A stretch of DNA of 64,000 nucleotides from Mastigias papua (lineage: Eukaryota; Cnidaria; Scyphozoa; Rhizostomeae; Mastigiidae), in contig OZ025287.1 of assembly GCA_964019165.1 (NCBI GenBank), forward strand, positions 9,594,649 to 9,658,648, given 5' to 3'. Within the stretch, counting starts at the first letter, position 1. The number at the start of each line of letters is the position of its first letter. The position numbers and the translations under genes were made by a program. The notes under the pieces were generated by a model, which was not told the origin of the DNA, made no database searches, and saw only the letters and a program-made list of their open reading frames with translations. Of this stretch, positions 45,103 through 55,253 are shown piece after piece.

Positions 45103-48100
45103 TCACTCATCAACTTGAATACCGTATCTTTCAGGCTTCTTGCGCAATCGAGTAGACCGGCGAGGTTCCTGAACAGATTCTGCGATATTGTCATCATCAT
45201 TCTCAATTATTGGTGTAGAAATGTTATCAGTATCTGATTGTCCGGCCTCAGCTACATTGTCTTCATGATTTCTAACTGTTGTATCCTCTGCATTCAAAGT
45301 ATCTCTTGGGCAAGGTGCAAGGTCTGTGAGAGAAACTGTTGATTCTCGGCCATCTTTGTAGCGAATGTGGGCATACGTTGGATTAGCATGAGTCAGCTCT
45401 ACTTCTTCCACTAGATCATCATTTTTACTAGAACGCACAAACTTCCTCAGAAGGACTGGACCTGGTGATAACCATGAGGGTAGAGATACTCCTTGACTGG
45501 ATTTCCTTGAAAAGTTGAAGAATCTGTCATGTGGAGTTGTATTTGTTGCCGTCGATAGTAAAGATCGAATTGAATGAAGTGCATCAGGTAAAACCCTCTC
45601 CCATTGCTCAACAGGTAGCTTAACAGAGGCCAAAGCAAGCCTTACTGATTTCCACACAATACCATTGTATCTTTCTACTTGTGAGTTGCCGATGGGATGA
45701 TAGGGAGTGCTACGGCTGCTAGCAATACCTCTGCTTCTTAAAAAGCTGATGAGTTCGTCAGACATGAAAGAAGAACCTCGATCGGAGTGTATGAATTCAG
45801 GCATCCCACAAAGGGAAAATATCACTTCCAAGCATTTAATAACTGTTTCAGAAGCAACATTAGGGCAAGGAATAGCAAAAGGAAACCGAGAATACTCATC
45901 GACCACTGTGAGGAAGAACTTGTTCCTTGATGAAGAAGGTAGGGGTCCCTTAAAGTCAATACTTAATCGCTCCATGGGACGCGTTGCTTTTACTAACTTA
46001 CTGTTCTGGCTCTGATAAAACTTGGGCTTGAGCTCAGCACAAATCCGACAATTTGAGCATATATCACGCACATCCTGTGTTGAAAATGGAAGGTTCTTAG
46101 CTTTCACAAAATGAAGAAGACGGATGACACCTGGATGGCATAGCTGAGAATGGATTTCCTCTAGACTCGTCGAAACTGCTGCACAATGAGCACGCGTGAA
46201 TGAATCCGGAACGACATTATCCTTTCCTTCCCGGTACTGGATAGTATAACTGAATTCTGCAAGTTCTAGACGCCAAGACTGAATTTTGCTATTCTTGATC
46301 TTAGAACGTTTTCTGTTATCAAACATGAAGGAAACAGATTTTTGATCTGTTATCAGGATGAATGGCTGACGAGATAGTAAATGATTCCATTTCCTAACAG
46401 CTTCGATTATGGCTAGGGCTTCTTTCTCTACGGCTGGGTAACGACGTTCAGTAGCGGAAAGCGTTTTAGACATAAATGCCACAGGTCTCCCATTCTGGTT
46501 TAGAGAAGCAGAAATTGCAACATCCGATGCGTCGCATTCATCTATAAAAGGTATATCCTCATCAATTGGAGACAAGGCGACACGTGCAAGTTCGTCCTTC
46601 AAAGCATTGAATGATGCAAGAGCTTCTTTGTCAAGAGGGAAAGATGTAGTGTCTGCCAAAGGGCGAATCTTGTCTGAGAATTGTGGGATCCACTTGGCAT
46701 AGTATGCGAACATCCCCAAAGCCCTACGTAATGAAGGAACATTTGAAGGTGGTGGGTAATCCTGCAAAGGTTGCAATCTCTCAGGGTCTGGTTTGATGCT
46801 CTGGTGACTAAGTCGATATCCAAGTATATCGATAATGGGAACTGAATAAACGCTTTTCGATTCATTGAGGGTTATGTTCCTTCGTTTGATCATCTCGAGG
46901 AAGGCAGCGACATTCTTGTCATGATCAGCTTGATTGACGCCGGCTACTGTGACATTGTCCAAGTAAGGGAAAGTATTCTTTAGACCCTCTTCAGTAACTA
47001 AATTGTCTATGATTCTCTGAAAAGATGGTACTCCATTTGTGACTCCGAACGGCAATACAACAAATTCATACAAGTCACCAAGTGCTTCAAATGCAGTGAA
47101 CTTTGTCTCAGACTCTCGAAGAGGTATTTGATGATATGCACTCTTTAGATCAAAAGTCGAAAACACTTTGTATTGGGATAGCTTATTGACCATATCTTCA
47201 ATACGTGGCAATGGATATGCGTCCAACTCTGTAAATAGATTTATAGTCTGAGAATAGTCAATGCACATTCTCTTCTTATGGCGTTGAAGCTCATCACGTG
47301 CAATCATGACCTGTGCTCGCCATGGTGAATCACTTCTCTTTATCAAGCCTTTTGCTAGTAATGATGAGATCTGATCTCGAATGAAAGCTCGATCATCCTT
47401 ATTAAAGAATCTCGATTTCGTGGCCACAGGTTTTACATCATTTGAAACACTTTTAAACAAAGTGGGCGGGTCAACAGCGGCTACATTGGCGTCAGTGATC
47501 TGTTGAGATAGAGGTTGCTTTGTATTGACAGTAGATACAACTTTGGGGGTACTGCTTGTGACGACTAAGTCCTCTTTATTTCCTCCATAATGAAACGTAA
47601 GATTTTTGTGCCGTTTCTGAAATTCATACCCGAGGATAATATCACTGCAAAGGTTGGGTAGAATATCTAGTCTGACATCGTCATATCTCTTTCCTTTCAA
47701 CTCTATAACTACATTACACTTTCCAATTATTGGAGACTCTATGGATGTCTGCGCCATTGTTACCTTCCTGCTTGACGGCTGAGCTGGTATTTGCAACTTA
47801 TTGAAAGCATCTTCACTTATATAGTTATCTGAACTGCAAGAATCAATTAAAGCGGTCATGCTAGCTTTATCATTTATTTTGACTGAAATCGAAGCATGCT
47901 TTAGATCAGAGGGGCATGCGGCTGTAATTGTACAGAGTGAAGGCTTATAGATGGCATTAACAGTGGCAGCTTTCTTTGTAGATTGACATACTTTGGCAAA
48001 ATGACCTTTCTTTGAACAGTTGTGGCAAACAGCGTCACGGGCAGGGCAAGAAGCACGGTTAGCATGAAGGAAGCCTCCACAAAAGTAGCAGGACCTTTTT

Positions 48101-48759
48101 GCGGGGGTTTGTTTGCGCACGGCAGCCAATGATTCTTGATCTGGATTAGTATGTAGAGTCGACTGATCACTGATAGATGCAGCAGCAACATTGCTGGGTA
48201 TTTGTCGAGGGCTTTGTTGAGGGCTTTGTTGAATATATAATTCAGAGTTCTTCTGAGCAGTATGAAGAGTGCGTGCTATTTCATAAGCTCTGTCCAACGA
48301 TAACTCTGAATTTTCCAAAAGCCTCTGCCGAATATAGTTAGATGTAAGCCCATTGATGAAAGAGTCCCTTATCATCTCAGATCTGTAAGTTTCTGAAGTA
48401 ACTGTAGTGAAACCACAATGCTTGCTTAATTTCTTCAGTTCCTCCAAAAACTCATCAAGAGATTCACCAGGCTGTTGTTTTCTTGTGGCAAGATCGTGGC
48501 GAGCAAAAATTTTGTTTGGCGTTTTCACAAAGAGTCTTTCAAGTGTCTCAATAACAGCATCATAGGTTGTGCAATCCTCAACATAATCAAAAACTTCGGC
48601 AGAAATGAAGTTAACAATGGAACGAAAACGATCAGGAGCTGTCTCTCCACACTCCTCGATAAAATTGTCAAACGTCCTTTTCCAATGCTTCCATTGTTTC
48701 GCAGCATCTGAAGAATTAGGATCAAGGTCTAGTCGTATTGGCTTCAACGCCTTGCTCAT
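45103..48759 (-). CDS. Ty3/gypsy Gag-Pol polyprotein 2 (intact)
   Basis: About 1218 codons from the ATG at 48759, the first ATG after the LTR. Gag has a retrotransposon Gag fold and two zinc knuckles (CYFCGGFLHANRASC, irregular, and CHNCSKKGHFAKVC, canonical). The protease site reads LIDSCSS where DSG or DTG is normal. Reverse transcriptase has MCIDYSQTIN, FSTFDLKSAYHQIPL and FPYLDNVTVAG, with YLDN instead of YLDD; I believe this is a trait of this Ty3 lineage, not damage. RNase H has IDECDASDVAI and FILITDQKSV. Integrase has HPGV..C..C, SIDFKGPL, HSDRGSSF and NSQVERYNG. The tail is acidic and then basic (RRSTRLRKKPERYG). Confidence 0.93.
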   Translation of the reverse strand: MSKALKPIRLDLDPNSSDAAKQWKHWKRTFDNFIEECGETAPDRFRSIVNFISAEVFDYVEDCTTYDAVIETLERLFVKTPNKIFARHDLATRKQQPGESLDEFLEELKKLSKHCGFTTVTSETYRSEMIRDSFINGLTSNYIRQRLLENSELSLDRAYEIARTLHTAQKNSELYIQQSPQQSPRQIPSNVAAASISDQSTLHTNPDQESLAAVRKQTPAKRSCYFCGGFLHANRASCPARDAVCHNCSKKGHFAKVCQSTKKAATVNAIYKPSLCTITAACPSDLKHASISVKINDKASMTALIDSCSSDNYISEDAFNKLQIPAQPSSRKVTMAQTSIESPIIGKCNVVIELKGKRYDDVRLDILPNLCSDIILGYEFQKRHKNLTFHYGGNKEDLVVTSSTPKVVSTVNTKQPLSQQITDANVAAVDPPTLFKSVSNDVKPVATKSRFFNKDDRAFIRDQISSLLAKGLIKRSDSPWRAQVMIARDELQRHKKRMCIDYSQTINLFTELDAYPLPRIEDMVNKLSQYKVFSTFDLKSAYHQIPLRESETKFTAFEALGDLYEFVVLPFGVTNGVPSFQRIIDNLVTEEGLKNTFPYLDNVTVAGVNQADHDKNVAAFLEMIKRRNITLNESKSVYSVPIIDILGYRLSHQSIKPDPERLQPLQDYPPPSNVPSLRRALGMFAYYAKWIPQFSDKIRPLADTTSFPLDKEALASFNALKDELARVALSPIDEDIPFIDECDASDVAISASLNQNGRPVAFMSKTLSATERRYPAVEKEALAIIEAVRKWNHLLSRQPFILITDQKSVSFMFDNRKRSKIKNSKIQSWRLELAEFSYTIQYREGKDNVVPDSFTRAHCAAVSTSLEEIHSQLCHPGVIRLLHFVKAKNLPFSTQDVRDICSNCRICAELKPKFYQSQNSKLVKATRPMERLSIDFKGPLPSSSRNKFFLTVVDEYSRFPFAIPCPNVASETVIKCLEVIFSLCGMPEFIHSDRGSSFMSDELISFLRSRGIASSRSTPYHPIGNSQVERYNGIVWKSVRLALASVKLPVEQWERVLPDALHSIRSLLSTATNTTPHDRFFNFSRKSSQGVSLPSWLSPGPVLLRKFVRSSKNDDLVEEVELTHANPTYAHIRYKDGRESTVSLTDLAPCPRDTLNAEDTTVRNHEDNVAEAGQSDTDNISTPIIENDDDNIAESVQEPRRSTRLRKKPERYGIQVDE

Positions 48760-48766
48760 CGTCAAT

Positions 48767-48784
48767 AGGATGTTTTTGATTAAA
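48767..48784 (-). promoter_or_regulatory. candidate self-priming primer-binding site
   Basis: Directly inside the 5' LTR, the minus-strand leader reads TTTAATCAAAAACATCCT. The LTR itself (48851-48867, same strand) reads AGGATGTTTTGATTAAA, its complement except for one bulged base. A transcript starting near 48868 could fold its own 5' end onto this site and prime reverse transcription, as established for Tf1-type elements. A TATA-like TTTTATTG (minus strand, about 48885-48892) lies at a plausible distance upstream of that start. Confidence 0.7.
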
Positions 48785-48785
48785 T

Positions 48786-49043
48786 TGTCGTAAAATTGTC
48801 GTAATATTCTAGTTTGAAAATAGAGGAACGCAGTTAAACCTGAATAAGGCTTTAATCAAAACATCCTCGCTAGATACTCAAAGTCAATAAAACGCTCTAA
48901 TGCGCTAATGCCCTAAACTAAAACATAATACGTTCTTTGTTAATGCTAACTCAATCAATTCTTTGGTTTCTAAAGAAAGTGTCAAAATCATAGAATACAA
49001 AACACACTAGGATGATCAACAACAACAGATTAGTTTCACCACA
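48786..49043 (-). repeat. 5' LTR of element 2
   Basis: Second identical 258-bp LTR. It contains the segment at 48851-48867 that is complementary to the leader. Confidence 0.95.
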
Positions 49044-49447
49044 GTAAGGTTTGTGTATATTGCATTGGTAATTGGGCCTATTGTCATGGGACAATTCTGC
49101 GATACCATGCAAGACTGTTGCAAACTTCTAAGTGTATCTGATTGATAGAAGACTGATTGAATATGCTCTTAAGTTATTTAATGGCCTACATGATATCCAA
49201 TATATGGTAAAGTGCATATAGAGCTCGACATGTCGCTCATACAGCATAAATAAAAATGATCGAAGATATGAAAATGGAAATGCATTGGTTGATAATGGAA
49301 CAATGTTTGCAACTGATACTTATTGGGTGTATAAATCGACGGATTGCTATTCAACATTGGTTTGTAACATTGTGATCCACCTTACTACAAATGTATATAT
49401 TGTGATGGTGATCATGGAGGATTGGATTGTAGCATGGCCATTGGTGA
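49044..49447 (+). pseudogene. decayed PAN/apple exon, upstream unit
   Basis: Matches the PAN exon at 54025 onward (GGTTTGTGTATATTG.. and TTGATAATGGAACA.. to AAATCGACGGATT) but carries frameshifts and stops, and lost key Cys codons. At about 49370 it passes directly into the 3' half of the Cys-rich exon (TGATCCACCTTACTAC.. to the donor at 49447). That is a deletion of roughly 250 bp, including the intron, with TTG at the junction. The LTR element lies immediately upstream, at the splice acceptor. Confidence 0.8.
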
Positions 49448-49655
49448 GTTATAACTCGTGTTCGTTGCACTATGAAGACCTAAACCATTCATTAAATAGA
49501 CTTGAATTATGTTGTCTTTCTACATTGATATCTGATTTGTTGATATTTGTATTCCTATTTGAATCACGATGCGTTCGAGCTAAAGTATAGCTATTTTGTG
49601 TTGTACTACTACAATTCAGATTTCGTTTTGTTATATAATTGTGATGTATTTGCAG

Positions 49656-49769
49656 ATCTTAATGACTGCTCTAGCAACCCATGCCAAAATTCAGGGACAT
49701 GTGTTGACGAATTTGCCAGTTATAAATGCACTTGTTTGAATGGTTTCACAGGAAAGAACTGTGAAATTG
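49656..49769 (+). CDS. EGF exon 1, upstream unit
   Basis: 38 codons, phase 1 at both ends: (D)[37 protein letters not shown]. All six EGF cysteines and the calcium-binding pattern (D-x-N-D-C, C-x-D-x4-Y-x-C) are present. Near-copy of 54817-54930. Confidence 0.8.
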
Positions 49770-50042
49770 GTGAGTGATCTTCGATGTTTTGATTTGTGAT
49801 ACCCTCTTTAATCGCATCAGTCAAGTCGTTAATTTTAAGCAATGATGTATTGTTTGATAACTGATCGTAATCGATTGATGATGATCGTAACAATGATTTT
49901 GGATGGGCGTTGTGATTGATTAATTTGAGATTAGTTTTCACATGAAGGAGTCAATGAAGATTTGAGTGCTTGATCGATTGATTGATTAATGATTGATTAA
50001 TTGACTGATCTGCAATTTATAATATTTCTCATATATATCTAG

Positions 50043-50162
50043 ATGTCGATGAATGTTCTAGTCTTTTATGTTTTAATGGTGGAATGCGCATAAATGAGAT
50101 TGGAAATTGTACTTGCAACTGCACCAATGCGATTGGATATGTTTGGAGACAATTCGAGGAAG
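50043..50162 (+). pseudogene. EGF exon 2, upstream unit, cysteines lost
   Basis: Open and correctly phased, but the third Cys is Arg (GGMRINE), the last Cys is Phe (RQFEE) and an extra Cys is gained (GNCTC). The homologous exon 55296-55415 has all six. The fold would be broken, so selection on this unit is relaxed. Confidence 0.75.
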
Positions 50163-50536
50163 GTATGTTGCTGCACGTTTGTTGTCAATGCATGTCTGTA
50201 GCGTTCTAATGAATAAGACAATTTTCTCAATCAAATTACAGACTCAAAAATGATAACCCGGGGTCTGGAATAGGGATGCACTGGGTGGATATTGTTCAAA
50301 AAGTTGATAAGTGGGGATACGTTTCTTCGGGACTCGAGAGTATGTTCTTCTTAGTGATTGTATGCAGAAGCATACCTCGCTGTTGTTTCGTTTGGAAGGC
50401 GAATATTTTGTGCCATCTTTTATGTATATTATTGAGTGAATGAGGCGTTGGCCTTTGAAGTTTTCAGTTGTCCTTGTATCAGTTAGTTTGTTGATTCATC
50501 TACTTTTTGATTTGTGACCTTGATTTATTGATTTAG

Positions 50537-50653
50537 AAACCGATAATTGTATGTACCTACCATGTTTAAATGGTGGAGTTTGCACGAGTGAAAATGGAGG
50601 AAAATATACTTGCACGTGTGTGAAAGGTTACATTGGAGGGAGCTGTGAGACAG
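50537..50653 (+). CDS. EGF exon 3, upstream unit
   Basis: 39 codons: (E)TDNCMYLPCLNGGVCTSE, NGGKYTCTCVKGYIGGSCET, six cysteines intact, phase 1 at both ends. Acceptor TTGATTTAG, donor CAG|GTAGCA. Confidence 0.75.
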
Positions 50654-50759
50654 GTAGCACGTTTAGTATCTTACTTTGATTCTTCTATAATCATATTGTT
50701 TCTTATGCACTATTGACTACTGGTCTTGTTTCTTATCCTGGATTTGTTGATGTGTTCAG

Positions 50760-51016
50760 TTAAAGTACCTTACATACACCCAGCGAGCCTTTTAAGGTAT
50801 TCAAAATGCGTGAACTCCATAGTGGAAACAAGGAATGTTATTTATGATAGCTTTGTCCAGGACCTTATTAATTCTTCAAGCATTGAGAGGGACCTCCAAA
50901 GGCTTTTCCCTACTTTTCCCAACATTCGTAAGGGAAAACCAATCTCTATTCAAGGAGACTTTGAATGCAAGAGATTCATTCGAAGGTTTCTGCAGAAGCT
51001 GTCGGATATTTGTTGA
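50760..51016 (+). CDS. possible alternative terminal exon of the upstream unit
   Basis: From acceptor GATGTGTTCAG a phase-1-compatible frame reads VKVPYIHPASLLRYSK..., about 84 residues, to TGA at 51014-51016. It occupies the place where the downstream unit has its ILEI exon, and begins V-x-(V/L)-K-like, yet the rest shows no ILEI motif. No known family is recognised; it may be captured sequence or a chance frame. Confidence 0.35.
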
Positions 51017-53328
51017 CTTATAGTTAAAAGTTGGCATAGCCACTTGTTAAAAGGCTTTGGGTAATCTCTTTTGCTACACACCTACACACCTTCTCAAATG
51101 CCTTCAGCTCCCATTGCAACAGCTCATATAATATCATGGTTTTCTTGTTGTTGATTTGAACCTTATTCAACATTGATATCCAAGGCCTTGGCTTCATTAA
51201 ATGGATATTTGTTGAAACAATAATTATGAAACAATAATTATAAAAATCAGTCATTAATTACTATCAAAACTAGTGTCTTACATGCTTAATAGCAGGATTT
51301 GGTAGTTATGATATTTTTGGGTCTCATCAAAAATATTTAGTTGACACTTCTGGGCCTGTGAAATTTTATTTGATACTTTTGGGTGAATTTCGGAAATTGC
51401 AGATGGACCCCCCGTATACAAAACGTTCAAGTGACCCCCTGGGGTTGATGCTTGCAAACGGAATTAGATCGTACTAATTCAAGATTACTATTTTTGCAAG
51501 AAAATACTACATACAAGTATTAGCCCACTGTTTGACCATCGTTTTGAAAGCCAAAAGTATTGGCTTAGTTTGTTAGTTTCATTTCTTGCTTGGTATATCC
51601 GAACAGCTCCTTTAACAGCCTACCTCGACAATTCACAATGTTGTTTTGAAGTACATTAGTATTAATGCCATTGACGGGAGCTGTGTATTGATGGTTTTTT
51701 GTTTGAAGACTGAGATAATAGCAATACTAAAATGGATTTCAATGCTGTATCCACAGCAAAGTGGTTCAAAAGTGACGGACTCATTGTTAACTGTTAACCT
51801 CTGTACACATAAATTTCATACTCCAAAGGGTCTTTAATACAGAAAATATAGACCCCAAGCATGAAATATGCTGTGAAAGATAAGTTTCAGGAGGCTAAAA
51901 AGTTTAGAGGTAGTGGGACATTTTCAGTCGATCCGGATATCCCATTAACAACTCCGTACGTTGAGTAGTACCTGTTGGAGAGAACAGTTATCCTGAGCCG
52001 TCTGCACTGTAAGGTAGGGTAGCCAGACAATAATCAATCTGCATTAGAAAGTATCTTTAATCGATATAATGACATATGAACTTTTAGCCATTAACCGCAG
52101 GGATTTCATATCGAGATAGCAATCACTTTTCTTTTACCAATCGTCATTTTTCAAATTATGGCAAGAACTATTTATTTGTTTAGAGAAATAGTGAAAATTT
52201 ATGAAGGGGCACCAACGTGGAATTATCTGAGTTCAAAAATAAAGCTTTCCTTTTGATAAATAGCTAGTGTAATGAACTGAGCGATTCTCTCCCATATTTA
52301 ATGTTTTCCTATAATTGTGCTTAAGTGCTATAATTATGTTTTAATGTTTTTATGTACTCCACAGTTTATATCAAGGTGCATTGTAAAAAGTATACACTTT
52401 GGATGTTTTACCCAGTATGAATATTGTCAAATCAGCTGAAATTAGAACCTTCTAAACTGGATTGAATTAAAGTATAGTGATAGAGTTAATAGGATTGACT
52501 TTGAAATGGATATCTTAGGCTTAAAGATGCAGTGGTATGTGGCCTTCTATTACCGTAATACTGTATTTTAATGAAACTGATATATCTATGCTGAGCCCAT
52601 CGATGAACAAGATATGTTATACTGAATGCAAAAATGCAATCTTGGTTCATAATTTCGGTTAGTACTTTTGGTGGCTGCTTTTCGGCAATATTCTGGGTCG
52701 ATACCGTTGATCTCAAGTTTTTCTCGAGAACAGTTCTTGATATTCTCGGCTGATCTCCTCGATCGGTTATTTCAATCCATAGTCTCAGTCCACACCATCA
52801 ACCTATGATATAGTACCGGTAGATTCCCTATGTCAATAGTCTCGCTTGACAATCTTGTTTGATACCTACGAAGGATATATTTGTTTTAGTTACCGTAATG
52901 AGATCTCAATGTTGAGTTTTCTGTGAGTTGCTATTTGCGGCCATAATAGTCTAGCTATTTAAGTTTTAGCTTTCTTAATAGCTGAAGTGAAATGTTTCCA
53001 GACACTGTTAGTTATTTCTTCAATACATGTTGCAAGTGTTGCATTCGAAAAAGAGCCTAACCATTTATGTTTGTTGATGAATTAATCATTTCGCGGGGAA
53101 TATATAGTCTGGCAACTTAAATAATTTTGAGTCAGCTACTGTGGTTTGTAGTGGCTTTCATTAATTGTCGTCGAGGCAACCTAACAGGCAGGTGGTCGAA
53201 TGTATCACATTATACGCTTGTGTCATAAACATTTCTAAAGAGTCTCGGGGTTATACTAGGGGAAGTATTGCCCTGCTTCATGTTAGTTTACTGTGTTTCC
53301 CAATGTCCAACATCCAAATTTTAACCAA
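51017..53328. other. spacer between the two PAN-EGF units, nothing recognised
   Basis: No gene, no clear repeat and no mobile-element protein was found on either strand in this 2.3-kb stretch. Confidence 0.5.
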
Positions 53329-53394
53329 ATGTCACTTATATGCGGGGCACTAGTGATTCTGATTTCTTGGAATCATGCTGGCTTTGTTGTTAAG
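53329..53394 (+). other. candidate signal-peptide exon
   Basis: ATG followed by SLICGALVILISWNHAGF, a plausible secretory signal, then AAG|GTGATG as a possible donor (phase 0). A stronger donor AAAAG|GTAAGG lies at 53540 (phase 1). Neither phase fits the PAN acceptor at 54025, though the phase-1 donor fits an alternative acceptor at about 54096 (GTTTGCAG|ACTTC). It remains a guess. Confidence 0.25.
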
Positions 53395-54024
53395 GTGATG
53401 TTAGAATTCGATACTATCGGCTGCTGTCAATATATCGTTCACCCCCATCTTTTAACTGTTATCAATCTTTCTCTTGTTTACTTTGCTATGACTAGACTGT
53501 CTGGAGAATTTCGATCCTGTGGTCGCATTGGTAGAAAAGGTAAGGTGCACACCTCTTTTACCATACCTTCCTATCTCTGCGGTTATTCTCAACATACATA
53601 GATTCTACTATCTCGAAATGAACACTCCTTCACAAAGACGATAGCCTTTTGAATATTTTCATCAGTCGATTTCCTGATGAAGTCATTTTTAGCAACTGTA
53701 TTATGTGTTATGATCTCCATAATTCATTTAAGGAATTCAGTGAACGTGGAAACTCACAAGAAGTACTTACAACAATGTTTGCATGCAGGTATGAATTCCC
53801 GTTTACTTCAGAAGCTTCAAATTACGTCTGAATTGATTTCTTCTGGTTTGAACATATGTCAGATATGCAATTAATTTACACACGAATGCTGACAAATGTA
53901 ATATCAAAATTGCTATAAAACTTTATGGTTTTATTACTGTTATAATAAGTGAATACAGTGAACTCATTCAATCTGTGAAGCCTTCTTCAAAGAATGCATA
54001 AAAAGTTGTTTCATTTCTCATTAG

Positions 54025-54337
54025 GTTTGTGTATATTGGATTACTAATTGGGTCGTGTTGTGGAACGATTTTGCGATTACCATGCAAAACGTTTGCAGAC
54101 TTCAAAGTGTATTTGCTTGGTAAAAGGCTGATTGGAAATGTTCTTATGTCATTTAATGGCCTACGAGATACCCAATGTATGATGACATGCATTAAGAACG
54201 TGAGATGTCATTCTTATAACACAAATAGAAATGATGGAAGATGTGAAATTAATGGGAAAGCATTGGTTGATAATGGAACAGTGCTTGTAACAGATCCAAA
54301 TTGGATGTATAAATCGACGGATTACAGTTCAGCATTG
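54025..54337 (+). CDS. PAN/apple domain exon
   Basis: Acceptor TTCTCATTAG, donor TTG|GTTTGT in phase 0, which is the only phase that leaves the next exon open. It encodes [40 protein letters not shown] and [13 protein letters not shown], a PAN-like Cys pattern. The exact 5' boundary is uncertain. Confidence 0.75.
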
Positions 54338-55212
54338 GTTTGTAACATTGATTGATTTTACAGACTGTTTTCTCTTTGTTGATTTTGCTTTGATCATCTG
54401 ATTTAGTGATGTACCCTCCACGATCTTCATATCTGATAGCTATCCCTGAAATAATCTGAATTTTGTATGCAGTAATTGTCTGTTTTTCTAGCATGTATTA
54501 ATTCGCAAATTATGATGATGTATTTCCTTTCAACAGATCGGACCTGTGTGCAACTCTCTGAAGCCGTGTGATGATAAGATATTGTGCAAAGACACTTGTG
54601 ATCCACCTTATTACAAATGTGTTTATTGTGGTGGTAATCATAGAGGCCTGGATTGCGACGTGGCCATTGGTGAGTTCTAGCCACTGTGAAGGCGTGGATC
54701 GTTCTTTGTTATGCTATTTTGATTTCTTTCTATTTCTACTCCTGTTCGAGTCGCAATGTCTTCAAGCTAAAGCGTAGATTCGTTTTTCTACTAATGCAGT
54801 TGTGTTGTATCTTCAGATCGTAATGAGTGCGCAAGCAGTCCCTGTAGAAATTCCGGAACATGTGTTGATGAACATGCCAGTTACAAATGCACCTGCTTGA
54901 ATGGTTTCACTGGGAAGAACTGTGAAATAGGTGAATGCTCTCTGATGTTTTGATTTTTGATTCCTTGCTTTATCATATCAGCAAAATCGTTATTGTTGGT
55001 AGTGAAATGTTGTTTGATTAACTTATTGTAGATGATTAGTGATGATTAGTGATGATTAGTGATGATAGTGATGATGATTTTAGATGATTATAGCGAGTGA
55101 TAATGTTCTATTCAAACAGTCGTGCTATACCTATCAACTGAGCTTGTTTACTAAATGGATAGATCAGGTCGATGAAGATGTGCCTGTGTGATAAATTGAT
55201 TATTTGGTCTAT

Positions 55213-55253
<41 letters not shown>

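Larger units (their letters stand above)
44825..49043 (-). mobile_element. complete Ty3/gypsy LTR retrotransposon 2, probably self-primed
   Basis: Minus-strand element with two identical 258-bp LTRs (44825-45082 and 48786-49043) and a 5-bp duplication GTAAG (44820-44824, 49044-49048). One gag-pol frame is open throughout. Its leader between LTR and start codon is only 26 bp and lacks the TGG that begins a tRNA primer site. Instead it holds 18 bases complementary to an LTR segment. LTR identity means a very recent insertion. It interrupts the damaged PAN-EGF unit at the start of its PAN exon. Confidence 0.95.
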
